Part shown: in pieces, positions 32,972-44,823 of the stretch
Layout: each line of letters begins with the position of its first letter
Position numbering within the stretch: position 1 is the first letter of the stretch
Origin: Fusarium oxysporum f. sp. lycopersici 4287
Taxonomy: Eukaryota; Ascomycota; Sordariomycetes; Hypocreales; Nectriaceae
Assembly (NCBI RefSeq): GCF_000149955.1
Contig: NC_031000.1
Span: forward strand, 2,341,982 to 2,405,981
Reading direction: 5' to 3'
Length of the DNA: 64,000 nt
Position numbers and translations under genes: made by a program
Notes under the pieces: generated by a model
The model's input: the letters and a program-made list of their open reading frames with translations, nothing else
What the model was told of the DNA's origin: nothing
Databases searched by the model: none

Positions 32972-35943
32972 TCAATTGGGGGCGCTCCACGAATAGTAGG
33001 CTTCGGACGCCAGTCCGTCACTATATAGCCAATAGCAGCTTAATTTTTGAGGCGATCCCCTTATGCAATCTCGCCCCATCTCGAGCTTCTCCCCCCACGC
33101 TTCCAATGCTTTTCTCTGGCCAACAACCATTATCATGCAGTACCCACCTGCCGGTCATACCCACCTACCGGTCAGCGGAAAAAAAAAACCCCCATACATA
33201 ATGCACTTTTTTAACCTCATGGGAAAACCGTAATAAATATAGTAAAAATAAGTTTATCTCTACAATTCAGATCAAATTAAATCTATTTTAATCTTTTCTA
33301 GGCCGTTTAACCTCACGGCCGGTGCGGGTGCGTACGACACCTAATTCTTCCTTCCCTGAATTTGACCTCTCATCCTCTTCCATCCCTCCCACCTCGATCA
33401 CATCCTCAACAACATCCGCCCTTTCAATTGCTTCGTTTGGCTCTAAAATAGTGTCACCAGCCGCTAGAGCCTTTGCCAGGGTCATGAATTTCTTATTGGG
33501 GTTCGGTATCGCTTTTCTCTTCTTGCCTCTGCTCAACCGGCCAACTTCCTCCTCCAGACTGGCTATTCTGGTGCTGAGAGAGGCGATCTTGACTCTTGAG
33601 CTTCAAACCCTTTTAATATCACAGAATGCCGCCTTCTGGTAGAGGGGCTCTTGTTCTTCCCCAGGTCTCTGATGTGACGGCTGGTCTTTGGCGTATTATC
33701 AGAGTCGACTTGCCCGCCTCTGTGGCTGTCTGATCCAGGCGTCGTTTCCTTCTTGTCTGGTTGGATTTCGGCATGTATGGGCGCTTTCCATCGTGAAATC
33801 GGCCAGTTCCTAGTTACTCTCCAGCCTGAGAGGATGTTTTTCTTCGTCATGCCCACTTCCCTGGCTTTGGCATAGGCCTTGATGAAGTTGACCTTGTCCA
33901 CGGGCGCAGAATCCGTCAGGCTTGCCAGCTTTTGGAGCTCTTTTCGATATGCAGCCTTGGATGCGTTGAAAACACCATTATCCAGTGGCTGTAGGCCATG
34001 AGAGCAATGTGAAGGCAGGTAACAGCAATACACGTTATTCAAAAAACACGTGGCCATCCACTCATCCTGGATTTCAGTCAGCGGTATTTCTGATCGAGAA
34101 CAGGTAGACACCCACAGATACATGGCTCCCATGGCCATCTAATATGATGAGCCTTGCATCAGACTCATCTGCTGGCTGGGTTTGGGGCAGATAAACCTGT
34201 TTGAGCCACTCGAGCGCGATATGGTTGTCGGTCCAGCCGCTATCGGACGTGATATAATACCAGTCGGCGATCTTGTTAAACTCATCAATAAACACTGCTT
34301 CTGAAGTTCTTTGCCCTTGAAGACAATTCCCAGCTTTATAAGACGGCCATCTGCAGTGACGGCTTCGATAAAACTAGTCCAAGTGCGGGACTGCGAGCCT
34401 TTGAGGAAGGCCTTCCTCCTGGGATCGCTACTGCCAATTACCAAGGAATCCAAACCTAGATTTGCAATTTATCGGTAAGTCTTGTATCAGAGGTGGTCAG
34501 TACTCACCAAATCCAGCCATGATACCGCCTTCGTCAACATTAACCGTGTTCTCAGGCTTGATCCAGCCATATTCGCTCTCCCGGATATCAAAGTACCAAT
34601 TGACGGCCATTGGGGTAAAAGAATTAAACCTTGCAGCTTCCTGGCGTTTTCCTACCTTCGTATCGATCTCTGGATGGCGTTTAATAAATCTGGCTAGCCA
34701 GTGTACACCGATAGGCCTTTCCCGGCCCTGCTGTCTCAACAGGGCAGCTACCGCGGCGCAAACTTGACTGTGGGAAGGAGCATAGCCCAAGGCCTCTTGT
34801 CGAAGTATCCATGTAACTAATCTAGCCTCTTGGGATTTGTATAACAGCTAGGCAGGTTGGGTGACCTCGGGCTTTGACGGTAGGCCTCTTAATCAGTCAG
34901 ACAGAGTGGTTTGGGGCATTCCATGCTTCTGGGCGGCCTGGTGCTGCGAGACGTGATTATCTGTAACATCCAATATAGCTTCAATGACATCATTCCCTGT
35001 ATAAGACTGTTGAGGCATTTTCAAGGCGATTAAAGAAAGCTGTTATAGATAAAATTTTGATGAAACTTTGGGGAGGCTGGGTGATGAAGGAGACATTTTG
35101 AGAAACTTTACATTAGTGCCATGCGACCAAACTGCTTGTATAAAATACAAATGAACATTCCAATATGAAACAGCATGAAACTCTCAGTACGACACAATCT
35201 GTTCCATGTAAATAACTTCAATTTTGGCCAAGCACTGTGCAAGTGAAGTTGGACATTTTGTATGGGGAAATTCTTTTTTCGCTGACCGGTAGGTGGATAT
35301 GACCGGCAGGTGGGTACCGCATGGTAAAGGCATCTCATAGTCGTTAGTAATATTCTTATAGTCCTTAACCAAGATGTATCTACCATCATTTATGCAAAGT
35401 TGTTGGCAATGCGGCGAGGTTGCTAAAGGTGTACAGATGCTTAAGACAGTTGATGTAGTGGTTTTTGCATCTGGTGACCAAGTGTGCTCGGCTGAACTTG
35501 TCTCTGCAATATTCAACTCAGGGGTTAAAGTGATAATTGCCGCTTGAAGTTTTCTTCTTAGCTCATTACCTTTATATCCAGAATCTTGTCGAGTGGGATC
35601 CAAGCTGGTGTCTTGGAAGTCGGTAGTGAAGACTATCAGACGTTAGTAGGGGTCGTTAAGATCTAAAGTATAGGTTATCCTAACCAGTGTCAGGATTTTC
35701 AGAGGTAGGCAACCAGTAATCCCACCATTCTTCTGTCGTGGGAAAATCAGGATAAGGATTTTTATCTCCATTCGTGATAGTCACTGGAATATATTTCTCG
35801 CCAGTCCGAGAATATCTATGGCCAGCAACTAAGGATGGTGGAAGGAGACTGCTCGTCGGAGCGAGTGTAGAGCGTCCCGACGAGCGCTTTTGTTGTCTCT
35901 GCTTGGCTTGCTCAGGATGATAAGGCTTAAATTTGAGGTCCAT
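32972..35943 (-). pseudogene. Unknown gene split by a pogo/Fot1-like insertion
   Basis: Exon 1 runs 35943-35685 (start MDLKFKPYHPEQAKQRQQKR). A 52-bp intron follows (35633-35684). Exon 2 runs from 35632 to the element's TA target at 35325, ending in DYEMPL. If the 2192-bp element and one TA are left out, the frame continues on the other side from 33132 as MVVGQRKALEAWGEKLEMG for about 50 codons to a TGA at 32972. The continuity of frame on both sides of the insertion is the main evidence for a real gene of about 240 aa. I recognise no domain: the N-terminus is basic, the middle is Ser/Thr-rich and TTEEWWDYWLP stands out. Function unknown. The insertion should inactivate it. Confidence 0.55.
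33133..35324 (-). mobile_element. Complete pogo/Fot1-like element (copy 2)
   Basis: Flanked by TA on both sides. The inverted termini YCATGCRGTACCCACC continue for about 60 bp and contain a 16-bp motif (ACCCACCTRCCGGTCA) twice. The transposase runs from an ATG at about 35021 to a stop at 33288 with two introns. It has a psq-type HTH, a CENP-B HTH (VHWLARFIKRHPEIDTKVGK) and three catalytic blocks: NVDEGGIMAGFG, LIILDGHGSH and HGLQPLDNG. Two in-frame stops (TGA, TAG) lie in the psq HTH part. One base is missing near 34294 (CAGTGTTTATT where CAGTGGTTTATT is expected). So the copy is structurally complete but not autonomous. Confidence 0.85.
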
Positions 35944-37749
35944 CTTGAATGAATGAATGACGGAGTCCTTGTGTAAATGAATAAGGCACTTGATAATCAC
36001 AAAGCAAAGAATTTGTGAGAAGTCTAAGAGGTTGAAAGGCTAGGTTAGAAGGAGACCGTCCATTTATACACGAAGCCCAGCCTCCTACCCCGTCGCGCTA
36101 TTAGAAAAGCGGGAAGCAGATAAGCTGAAAAGTGCACCTCGGGCAACACAATTATGCCGAGATGAAACTTCATTTGGAGCTTGTCGGATGTCTTGAATCA
36201 TGGGATTGGTCCCCGCCCTTCTTGTTGCCAGTCTGTTGGTCAGATGTTATCCCAGTAAAGGATCGTATAACCGCCTTGGCTTCGTTGGCGTATACAACAC
36301 AAGGCCAAAGAAGATCAGGAGGCCAAGAGCAGGCATAATACGAAGTCAGAAATGATCAAGAGGCCATCTGAATAACTCCTCATTGGCGAGATCAACCGGA
36401 AGCGAGCCCATACGAACGCTTATGCAGCTTAATGGCCTTGACCATTACAGCTGCAATCCAAGCTTGCAGAGAGTTAAGGCCAACAGTGACTCGAATTGCC
36501 ATATCGAGTAAATAAGTGTAACCAAATAACCCCCCTATTCCCGATGAGGGAATTTCAGGAGGTCTAGGCTAGTGCGCTCGCTGCGTTGCTACTTTACACT
36601 GCATTGCTTAAAGTCCTTCGAGGCAGACTTGGATGCCAATACTTGATTAGCAAATTTCAGGAGGTCAAGACCATGCCTTGTGTTGCGACTTCACCACCCC
36701 ACCACTTTGATCCTATTCGAGGCAGGCTCGAATTACCAAGTCGAGTAAAAGATCGCGAGTATGCAATGTCCCCCCCACGCATTGACGTGTCTAGTCGATC
36801 CTCATGACCCTTTGAGGTAAATGTCAAGTGGCCTGAATCGTCTCATGCCTTGCAACCTGACCACGACGCGTCATCTCAGCCATTGTGTCCAAAGCAGCCT
36901 TGCCTGAACTTCGTGGAGATTGGACGACGACTTTTATCGTTAGGTCAACATTTAGTGGCAAGGATCAAAAGGGGCAATTTGGCTGTGGCTGATAAATGCA
37001 TTCCTGTTGCCAAGGCGTATCGGGGGAGAGGTACGAATGAGATGGCCCGGTCTCAAGTGTGCTTATCGTGATGCTGCCATTGGATGAATGCTGAGTACGG
37101 CCTCTTGGGCCTCCCTGGCGAGGCTCCTCCTTGAACGATCCATTCAGGCAGCCGCTCTACTGGAGGGCATAGCATAGCGACTTTGTTGGGCGAAGGAAGT
37201 GTGCGTCTCTGATACTGCAAGAGGCAAGTTTTGTTACTTAGATTGGTAATTTGAGCGATCTGGTGATGAATGCAAGAGGCGGTTGGTGGAGGGGCGAAGT
37301 GGTTGTGAGACGGGTAGTGTGTATGGGTGCCAGGAAAACAGGAAAAATTCCTGCCACTAAGGGAAAGGGCAAGAGGCAATAGACTTTAGTCGTGAGTATG
37401 AAAGATGGGCTCTCTCTGATCGTTGTGAAGTGGGCGCCAAGAATGCTGTTTGCGGACAGCGAGATGAGACGTCGTTGTTGAGGGGACACGTGATGAGTGA
37501 CAAATGAAGGAGGCGGTTAAGCGTCAAGAGACTTAAGAGGTACATTGCGGGACATGGTGGGCGGCTAGCCGCTTTATAGGCGCTGGAAAAGCGGTACCAG
37601 CTGGCAGGGCATGAAATTTCCAATTTGAGTAGGTTATGAGAACAGGGGTGCAAGATGATAATTTCCTGATGGAGGCAAGCCGTGGTAAGATATACCTAAT
37701 ATATAAATTTAAAAGACATAATAAAGAATATATAAACTCTAAAGTCTTG
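35944..37749. other. Intergenic with a degenerate tandem duplication
   Basis: No gene recognised. AATTTCAGGAGGTC at about 36549 and 36653 begins two related units of roughly 104 bp, both passing through TTCGAGGCAG. The rest shows only random frames. Confidence 0.35.
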
Positions 37750-40578
37750 CTAGGATTTACTGAAGTTTTCAACATGTCTTCCAAACTCTGCTAAATCTCC
37801 CACGTCCTGACCTGTAAGACACCAATCCGAGTTATCCAGAAGCGACTGGAAATACCCATGGTATTCATCTAGTGGTATATCCGTAAGTAACAGATCGTTG
37901 CCTGGTATGGTGCCTATTGAAGTCGCTGAAGGCATCCAGATCTGGGATACCTCGCTTGGGAAGGTAGAGATTCCATGGTCTACATCCAAGTCCATGCTTC
38001 TATTACTTCCTTCTAGGTTGTCAAAGTGTGGTTCGAGCTGGCTTGGCTTGTCATTATTACTTCCGAGCTGGACTGATTCTCCGATTATATCCAAGTTGAG
38101 AGGAAGTTCTGTGTTATGACGAGAGATAGATGCCTGATTACTGTTCGCTCCATGTCGAAGTGGGGAGCCACGAGTAGATTGCATAGGACCCTGAGAGGGC
38201 GCAGTGGTGCTTTCCTTTAAATGTAGATGTTCCGATAGTTGATGCCAAAGATTCTTCACTTCGTGAAGTCGCTCGATGGCGTTGGTATTATGATTGTCTG
38301 CCAGATACTGCAAAATCTGTAGGGCCTCGCCTAGGCCTGGTGATGGATTCATCTTATCCTTTTCTTCGCACGCAGAGTCAAAAACAACCGTGAGAAGGAG
38401 GACGAAAGCGGCGGAAAAAAGGGCATCGCAATCAAAGAATCCAAAAATGGCTGTCATCGAACGGTTGGTTCCGATAGTTGATTAGGGGCGGAGAGAACTT
38501 ACTCAACAGATTCATTTTTCTCAATGTCAGGATCGTCCGGACTACACGCCTTGAGGCTTCGGCAGATGCTCGACAGAGTTGTGCTAGCGAAGAATTTCCC
38601 AGGTGTTCTAAATTAGAGCTCTCACCTGCAAGTATCAGATGCGCTACATGTAGCATTACCGGGCGTATAGTGAGCAGAGTGGCCTGTTGAGTCAGCCCCA
38701 ATACTGCTCTGGGTCGTGCGATAGTAGGTTAAGCATGAAGGGGGGCTTAGCAGACCTGATATAACATGAGCTGAAGAGAAGCGTTTGTTCTCACAGAAAC
38801 TCGAGAATTAGGTCTTTCGGCTATAGTTGCCAGGTTTTCTGGTATCTCTCTCGATATTTCGTGTAGGCACTTGATAATTTCCTTCACGTCCAGCACGAAC
38901 GAGTCCTGGTTTTGGCGCTTAGGACTATAGAGGTCTTGATGTCTTTCTATTAGCTACAATCGTAGAAGGTAACATTCGGAGATATTTAGTACCTGTTAGA
39001 ACACGGCTTGTGACCCTGGCTATTCTAGCATTTGTTCGTATCGCATGACTCGAACTAAACCCTGGTTGATCGATAGGATAGTCTAGCATGATGAAATCAT
39101 CGTCGATACCATAGGGATGTCCTGTCGCTGCTGCCAATCGCCTAGTAGACGACGATGAGTAAGCTGATTGACGCTGACAGGGTAGCCTAGAGCAAGACCT
39201 ACCTCTCTTGCATGTATATCGTCCACCATAGCCTTCCGATGTGGGCTTTTTCCCATCGGGGGACTTTACTTGTTTCAAGAGGGCGGTGGTAACCGTGTGT
39301 AACAGCAAGCCGCAAGGCTATGCTGGTCTAGATCATAGGCTGTTAAACATTGGGTTGCCTTCGGTAATAATCGACGTACGTATATGTATGCTTCTTCCTT
39401 TCGATTCATGGCTTGGAGATAAACTCCGAGGAGTGTTAGTGTCTCAATTGCGACCCTGCCCTGGGAATGTTGCATGCTGGGGTTTGGTAGACTGGCGTGT
39501 ACATATTCGAACAAGTTACTGCCCGGATAACAATTTGCTCTATTGTCTGCGTTGTCGCCGCGAAGGAGTTTCCCTATTGCAAGGATAATAATCATGCGCA
39601 AGAACCATGCTGCCGAGCGTTCCAGCTGGCGTCCTGGATCTGCATAATATAGATCGATATTATCGCAGACCTCTCGTACGTCAAAGTGACTCTGACTCTG
39701 GCCAATGTAAAGACTCACGATGTCAAGTAGCCGGTAAGCCTCAGATTCGCTCGGTAGCATAGAGAAATCGCTTTGACATACACCATAGGCCTGCCCTGGA
39801 GATGGACGGTCATTGCTGGAAATAAATCCTGTCGGCGTAGGCTGCGGTGTTTCGCGGGTATGGCGGGCCTGACTGACGAGGTTTTGAACCCTCGCGCCAA
39901 ACGTCGCACTCGAACTCAACGACGAATCGGTCTCTATGGCTGCGGGTCATATCAACACCTTTGTCCACACCGCTCTTCGTCAAATTACATACACCGGACG
40001 GTCAACGGACAGGAAGCCTTTGGTCGAGTGGAAGGTCGGGGAGCTGATGGAGAAGCAGCGGCATTTGTGCGATTAGATTGTCGAGTATCGCGATCGCTGA
40101 CGAACGGGCTCCTGAGACATGGTCAATTGGTATTGCGGCGGTGTTTAAAAAGGCTGGAAATACTTACTGGGAAAGATCATTGGTAACATCGGGAAGCCAT
40201 TCTCCCATATCGGGATTACGTCCTTCATATTGCGCAAGGCGGTTGGTTCTCTAAATCTTCAACATGGCTAAGAGAGAATGAATTGGCGTCCAAAAGAAGC
40301 TGAAGCTGATGAATAGACTCACTTGACAGCATATACTTTGCGTTCTTGGCGAAGAGGTACGCTACAGTCCAGGCCCCTCTTGGAACAATACGCACAAGGT
40401 ACTGTGCCAGAGCATTTGACCTTTTTCTTTCGACATGTTAGACAGCTGAATGTGTATTAGTCTAGGGTGTTGAATTGAAGATACATTTGGTGAAAAAATC
40501 ATTCACTCACGCCAACGATGACTTCGGTTGCGTCTTCCTCACACCCGAATCCCCGGGTGAGCGTGACGACGTTGACAT
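37750..40578 (-). CDS. Zn2Cys6 transcription factor (amino-acid cluster), ten exons
   Basis: Inferred exons: 40578-40511, 40445-40337, 40250-40168, 40111-39993, 39939-39380, 39327-39203, 39141-38993, 38946-38756, 38683-38503, 38450-37750. Borders are GT/AG and phases agree; the exon 2 donor is the least certain. The zinc cluster is split over the first intron: ACLTCRKKKVKCSGTVPCAY, then CSKRGLDC (C-x2-C-x6-C, C-x2-C-x6-C). The fungal_trans region is seen as SIALRLAVTHGYHR, RLWWTIYMQER, RLAAATGHPYGIDDDFIMLD and PENLATIAERPNS. These pieces lie in different raw frames and join only after splicing, strong support for an intact gene. It is divergent from the aspartate aminotransferase over 290 bp and probably regulates the neighbouring amino-acid genes (inference). 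Confidence 0.82.
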
Positions 40579-40621
40579 GGCTCCTGACGAGATTTGAGTT
40601 GAGGAGCTTGGGTTCGGAGAG

Positions 40622-40688
40622 CGGGTCCCGAGGGTTTTGGTATTTAAAGCTGGAGCATAGCATGTGACTCAGTGGCTTCGGGGACCCG
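40622..40688. promoter_or_regulatory. Two CGG/CCG inverted repeats in divergent promoter
   Basis: CGGGTCCCG (40622-40630) and CGGGGACCCG (40679-40688) are inverted CGG half-sites with 3- and 4-base spacers, 57 bp apart. They lie between the divergent Zn2Cys6 gene (start 40578) and the aminotransferase gene (start 40869). A TATTTAAA lies between them at 40641. Zn2Cys6 dimers typically bind such sites; the match is by pattern only. Confidence 0.4.
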
Positions 40689-40868
40689 ATTCCGATGCTA
40701 AGCCTAATTTGATATAGAACCAAGTTGCTCACCCGAACTTGTAGATCCACCTGAGTATGGGTCGTACTATTGAGGATAAAAGCAGACAAGAAAAGGATAC
40801 CTAATCGCCCTATTACACCACAAGGTCTTTGATTTCCACCCAATCTGCGAGAATTACGCTTCGACGTC

Positions 40869-42466
40869 ATGTTCTTCGACAAAGTGCAACAGGGTGCCCC
40901 CGATGTCATGTATGAGTTGAAGGTTCTGGCCGATGGTGACATGAGCCCCAACAAAGTCGACCTTGGCGTTGGCGTATACCGAAATGAGCAGGGTTGCTTC
41001 CATGAGCTGAAGGCTTTGAAAGATGTGAGCACTACTCAACTACAGTCGTTATCAGTATCAAGATCTGATGGGGCTAACTGATCCTAGGCCAAAGACCATC
41101 TTGCAGCGACAAACCCCAATCACGATGTAAGGCACAGCACAATCATGAGTATCAGCCTAAAAGCCATGCGCTAGGGTCTAGGAAGCCCTACTAACCAAAT
41201 TCATCTAGTACGAAGTTACGACTGGTAATGCCAAGTATCTACGCAACGCCGCCCGAGTTGCTTTTGGAAATGACTCTAAGATCATGGAGTCAGGTAGAGT
41301 AAGCTGCAGAATGAACCATCTAGTTAAAATTATTAACAGCAATCTAGCTTGCATCCGTACAAACTATATCAGGCACGGGGTCAATTCACATTGCTCTCAT
41401 GTTTCTCAGCAGGTCGGTCTCAGGTATGGAGAAGACAGTTTATGTGCGAACCCCTACGTGGAGTAACTACCAGCCAATGTGTACGGTTGCGGGACTTCAA
41501 TTTCAGCCGTACAAGCACTACTCCCCAGAGACCGGCCGGGTTGACTGGGAGTGTGTCCTGAAAGCTGGCAGAAGTGCCGCGGCCGGAAGTATCTTCATTC
41601 TTCAAGCTTGTTGTCACAACCCGACTGCAGCAGATTTCTCACAAGATCAGTGGAAGACCTTAGCAAAAGTGATGAAGGAAAGGCGCCTCTTTCCTCTTTT
41701 CGATATGGCATACCAGGGTCTAGGAAATGGCCTAGACGAAGACATGTTCGGCTTGCGCCATTTTGCCCGAGAGGGTTTCGAACTGTTGGCCTGCCAGACT
41801 TTCTCCAAGAATTTTGGCCTCTATGGAGAGAGAGTAGGTGCACTTCATGCTATTTGTCCCACGCCTCCAATTGCATCTGCTGTGCATGATCAACTCCGAT
41901 ATTTGATTCGATCCGAGTTTTCGTCTTCGCCGGTATACGGAGCCAGACTCGTGACCACTATTCTTTCAGATCCTGAGCGGGAGTCGGTTTGGTAAGTCTG
42001 GAATGTTCCAGTGTTCCCTACAGATAGGTACTGATACTACTATCCATAGGAGAGAGGAGCTCACAACACTCCATCGAAGACTACACGCTCTACGCGAAAA
42101 GCTTTTTCACTTGCTACAAGACGTTCACAAGGTATATCACTAGCATAATGTGAATGAGACGGATGACTAACTCTATTGGCAGACTCCAGGAAACTGGGAT
42201 ATCATCACTCGCGGAACAGGGCTATTCAGGTAAGCATAACCCGCCAGGGTTTTCCACCCGCTGCCCAACAAGGTGCTAACTCAGTAAGCCTGCTACCATT
42301 AAGTTCTGAGCAGTGCAAAACTCTCCAAACCAAGTACCACATTTATCTGGTTCCTAATGGTCGCATAACTATATCTGGGCTTAACGAGCGGAACATCAAT
42401 TATGTAGCATCTAGCATTGATAAGGTTGTACGGACTGCAAAATCCCCAATCAGGAATCGTATGTAA
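40869..42466 (+). CDS. Aspartate aminotransferase (class I, PLP-dependent)
   Basis: Seven exons: 40869-41024, 41088-41126, 41209-41298, 41348-41991, 42050-42131, 42183-42229 and 42289-42466, all phases consistent. Family marks seen: DMSPNKVDLGVGVYRNEQG near the start, SGTGSIHIA (phosphate-binding loop), HNPTAADFSQDQW (ACCHNPT block), FPLFDMAYQGLGNG (Asp for the pyridine N and Tyr) and FSKNFGLYGERVG with the PLP-binding Lys. GRITISGLNERNINYVA closes the C-terminus. The size of about 411 aa is normal. The reaction is L-aspartate + 2-oxoglutarate to oxaloacetate + L-glutamate. No clear mitochondrial presequence, so probably cytosolic. Neighbours are a D-amino-acid oxidase and a permease, suggesting use of an external amino acid (inference). 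It appears intact. Confidence 0.9.
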
Positions 42467-42994
42467 TCATCATTGGAGTACTGCATAAAATTTGATCTCC
42501 GATCATGAAGAATGGATGCAATAGGCTAAGGTGATGTCACAGCCTTCAGCTTTTGCTTGGCCAAAACTGTAAACCTGTGCACGTATTTGTACGTAAAATC
42601 AAGAACACCGAATAAGTATTGCATGACGGAATGCCACCGTGAGCAAGGCTTGAAACCAGCGTGCCATTAAGAGTTTCGGAGACCAAATTCGACATATCAA
42701 AGCATAGCCAATCCATCTTCCTCATTGTTTTCAACATAACATATTGGGAAATATAAAAACTGCCTCACTGTGAACAGGATCGTGGACGTTTCCCATGCAG
42801 GGGCGCTGGTTGTCAGCCACCATGGAGATACTGCAAGATTGCCTCACAAATTACAATGCTACCATTATATTTACATCGATTACAGTGGCATAGTTGAGCG
42901 ATAACACGGATTAATCTCTAGACTCCAATAAAGGACGGCAGTATTGTACATATTGTCCAGTATGATGGTGATTCCCCTTAACACTGAAGTCTCG

Positions 42995-44268
42995 TCAAAT
43001 CTTGGCTGACGACCGAAGAAGGTCTACAGCAGTTTTGGCCATTCCCCTATACTAAGTCAGTTTCAAGCCTGGAAGATCGGAGTGTATCTCATTGGCAGCC
43101 TACCAAGAAGCCTGGTATCCTGAACCACCTGCGCCGTAATTGTGAATGATCTTGACGCCGTATTTTCTCTCTAGCTCGATCCTCGCCCCACCCTTCCTGC
43201 TCGATTCACGTTCGTTCGTCATTAGTCGTAATCACTTAGATTATGTGGGAATAGAAGAGCTTACGTCTGAAGCCAACGCCCTGCTTGATAACCCGCAAAT
43301 TCTCTGGCCTTCCAAGCTCTGGGACGAGAGCACAGCATCGCTCTTTTATACCCTGACCGATAGCTTCATCAAACTGTGGGTTCGAATCACCGTTTAGTCT
43401 ACAGCCTCCAAGGATGACGCCTCCATCCATGCCTCGAGGGAAGACATGTGTGCTGTGGCTACCTAGTCTTTGACTTGAGCGAAAGGACATTTTTGAGATG
43501 CCTCCTGGTGGCGCTTCCACAAGGTACACTTGGCCCTGAATAGTAGTAAGCATTGGCACCCTGAAAAATGGATAATGAGACATACCTTCGCAGGGTATAC
43601 GTCGTGGTCCTCAACACCCTTCAACGTCAGAGATCCAAGTCCTGTACAATTGAAGATGGTTGAGGTATTCGGGAAATGGCGCGGAATGTCTGATAAGTCG
43701 TCTATGATTGCTCTTCGTATCTCAATACCGAGTCTTGTGGCCTCAGCTTGGAGCCTATCAACGTTCGATTAATATTACTGGTACCAAGAAATCGACTAGA
43801 GCGACGGTATTATACGCACCACGGCAAATATTTCTGCACATCGATAACAAAAGTCGAGACTTCGAAACCAAAATTGGTACCCTGCGGAAGCTCCTCCTTT
43901 GGAAGCCACTTAATCCCTCCGACAAGTTGATCGTACCAGATTTTTTGGGTTACTTGGCTCAGAAGATCAACATTCTCGATATCATCCTCGTAGATGGATC
44001 GCAAGTCCATTGCTTCTATACCACATTCAGGATGAGTTGTGACGAGTTCTTTGAACTTGAGATATGTGACACGATCCCACTCTTCCTGAGGGCCATTGTC
44101 GGTTGCACTCGAGATCCAATTGCCACCAGCCCAAGCTGATGCGTATATGGGAGGCGAATCTCCAGGAAAATCTCTGGCGAGAACCAGGACATTACTGGAG
44201 GGGTACTGTCTCTTGATTTCTAGCGCAGTAGTCAATCCGACTACGCCGGCTCCGAGAACGATATGCAT
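42995..44268 (-). CDS. D-amino-acid / D-aspartate oxidase (FAD)
   Basis: Exons: 44268-43820, 43754-43586, 43535-43265, 43196-43104 and 43046-42995. The N-terminal FAD motif is HIVLGAGVVGLTTALEI (GxGxxG). Further family marks are ASAWAGGNW, STIFNCTGLGSLTL, YPAKGQVYLVE (across an intron), MDGGVILGGCRLNGD, GGARIELERKYGVKIIHNYG and GGSGYQASWGMAKTAVDLL. This is the DAO family, which oxidatively deaminates D-amino acids to 2-oxo acids with H2O2, usually in peroxisomes. The C-terminus ends SSAKI, not a strict SKL signal. The exon 3 to exon 4 junction is one base out of phase with the best splice sites, so there is either a one-base deletion, a sequencing error or an unusual splice. It is convergent with the aminotransferase. 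Confidence 0.8.
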
Positions 44269-44823
44269 GTCGCGTCAGATAGTTGGCTCTGATAAATATT
44301 TGACTTTTGAACGATGTAGAAGATTGATGCTCGTATTAGTCGGAAATTCGTGCTGCATTAACCTGTATTAATGGATAAGCAGAGACTCCAGTGATCATAT
44401 GAAATTCTAGGGTAAGGAGAATCTCTATGCTTTATGGGGTTTAGGTAGCCCGCACGTCCAGTCATGATGTAGGAATGACCATCTCGGATGTTGAGGTGGC
44501 AGGCCAGATATTTCGGAGGGTGGGCTCCGAGATATCGGCACGAGCTGTGGGTCTGAATGCTCACCAGATTTCGATCTTGCGGGGTAAACAGCCCAAGTCT
44601 GGAGCCGTTATCTTAGTTATCTGTGGGGTTGGCAAGCGAACCTGACTTCTTCGGTGAGCGGAACCGAAGGATGATAAGATTTAGTGGGTGACACTAAAGT
44701 CAAAAGGAGTTTGGTCTTAAATTGAGTTTTGTAATAAAGGACTCGTCGGGAGCAATAAAGAGTGTTCTCCTTGACCAGTTCAACAACTGAGCATCGTTCC
44801 ACAAAATATTCTCTACGGGCGCC

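Noticed and set aside
37053..37784. Several overlapping minus-strand frames between 37.0 and 37.8 kb
   Set aside because: Pro/Ser-rich, mutually overlapping in all frames, no splice logic and no family likeness; likely non-coding sequence beyond the regulator's stop.
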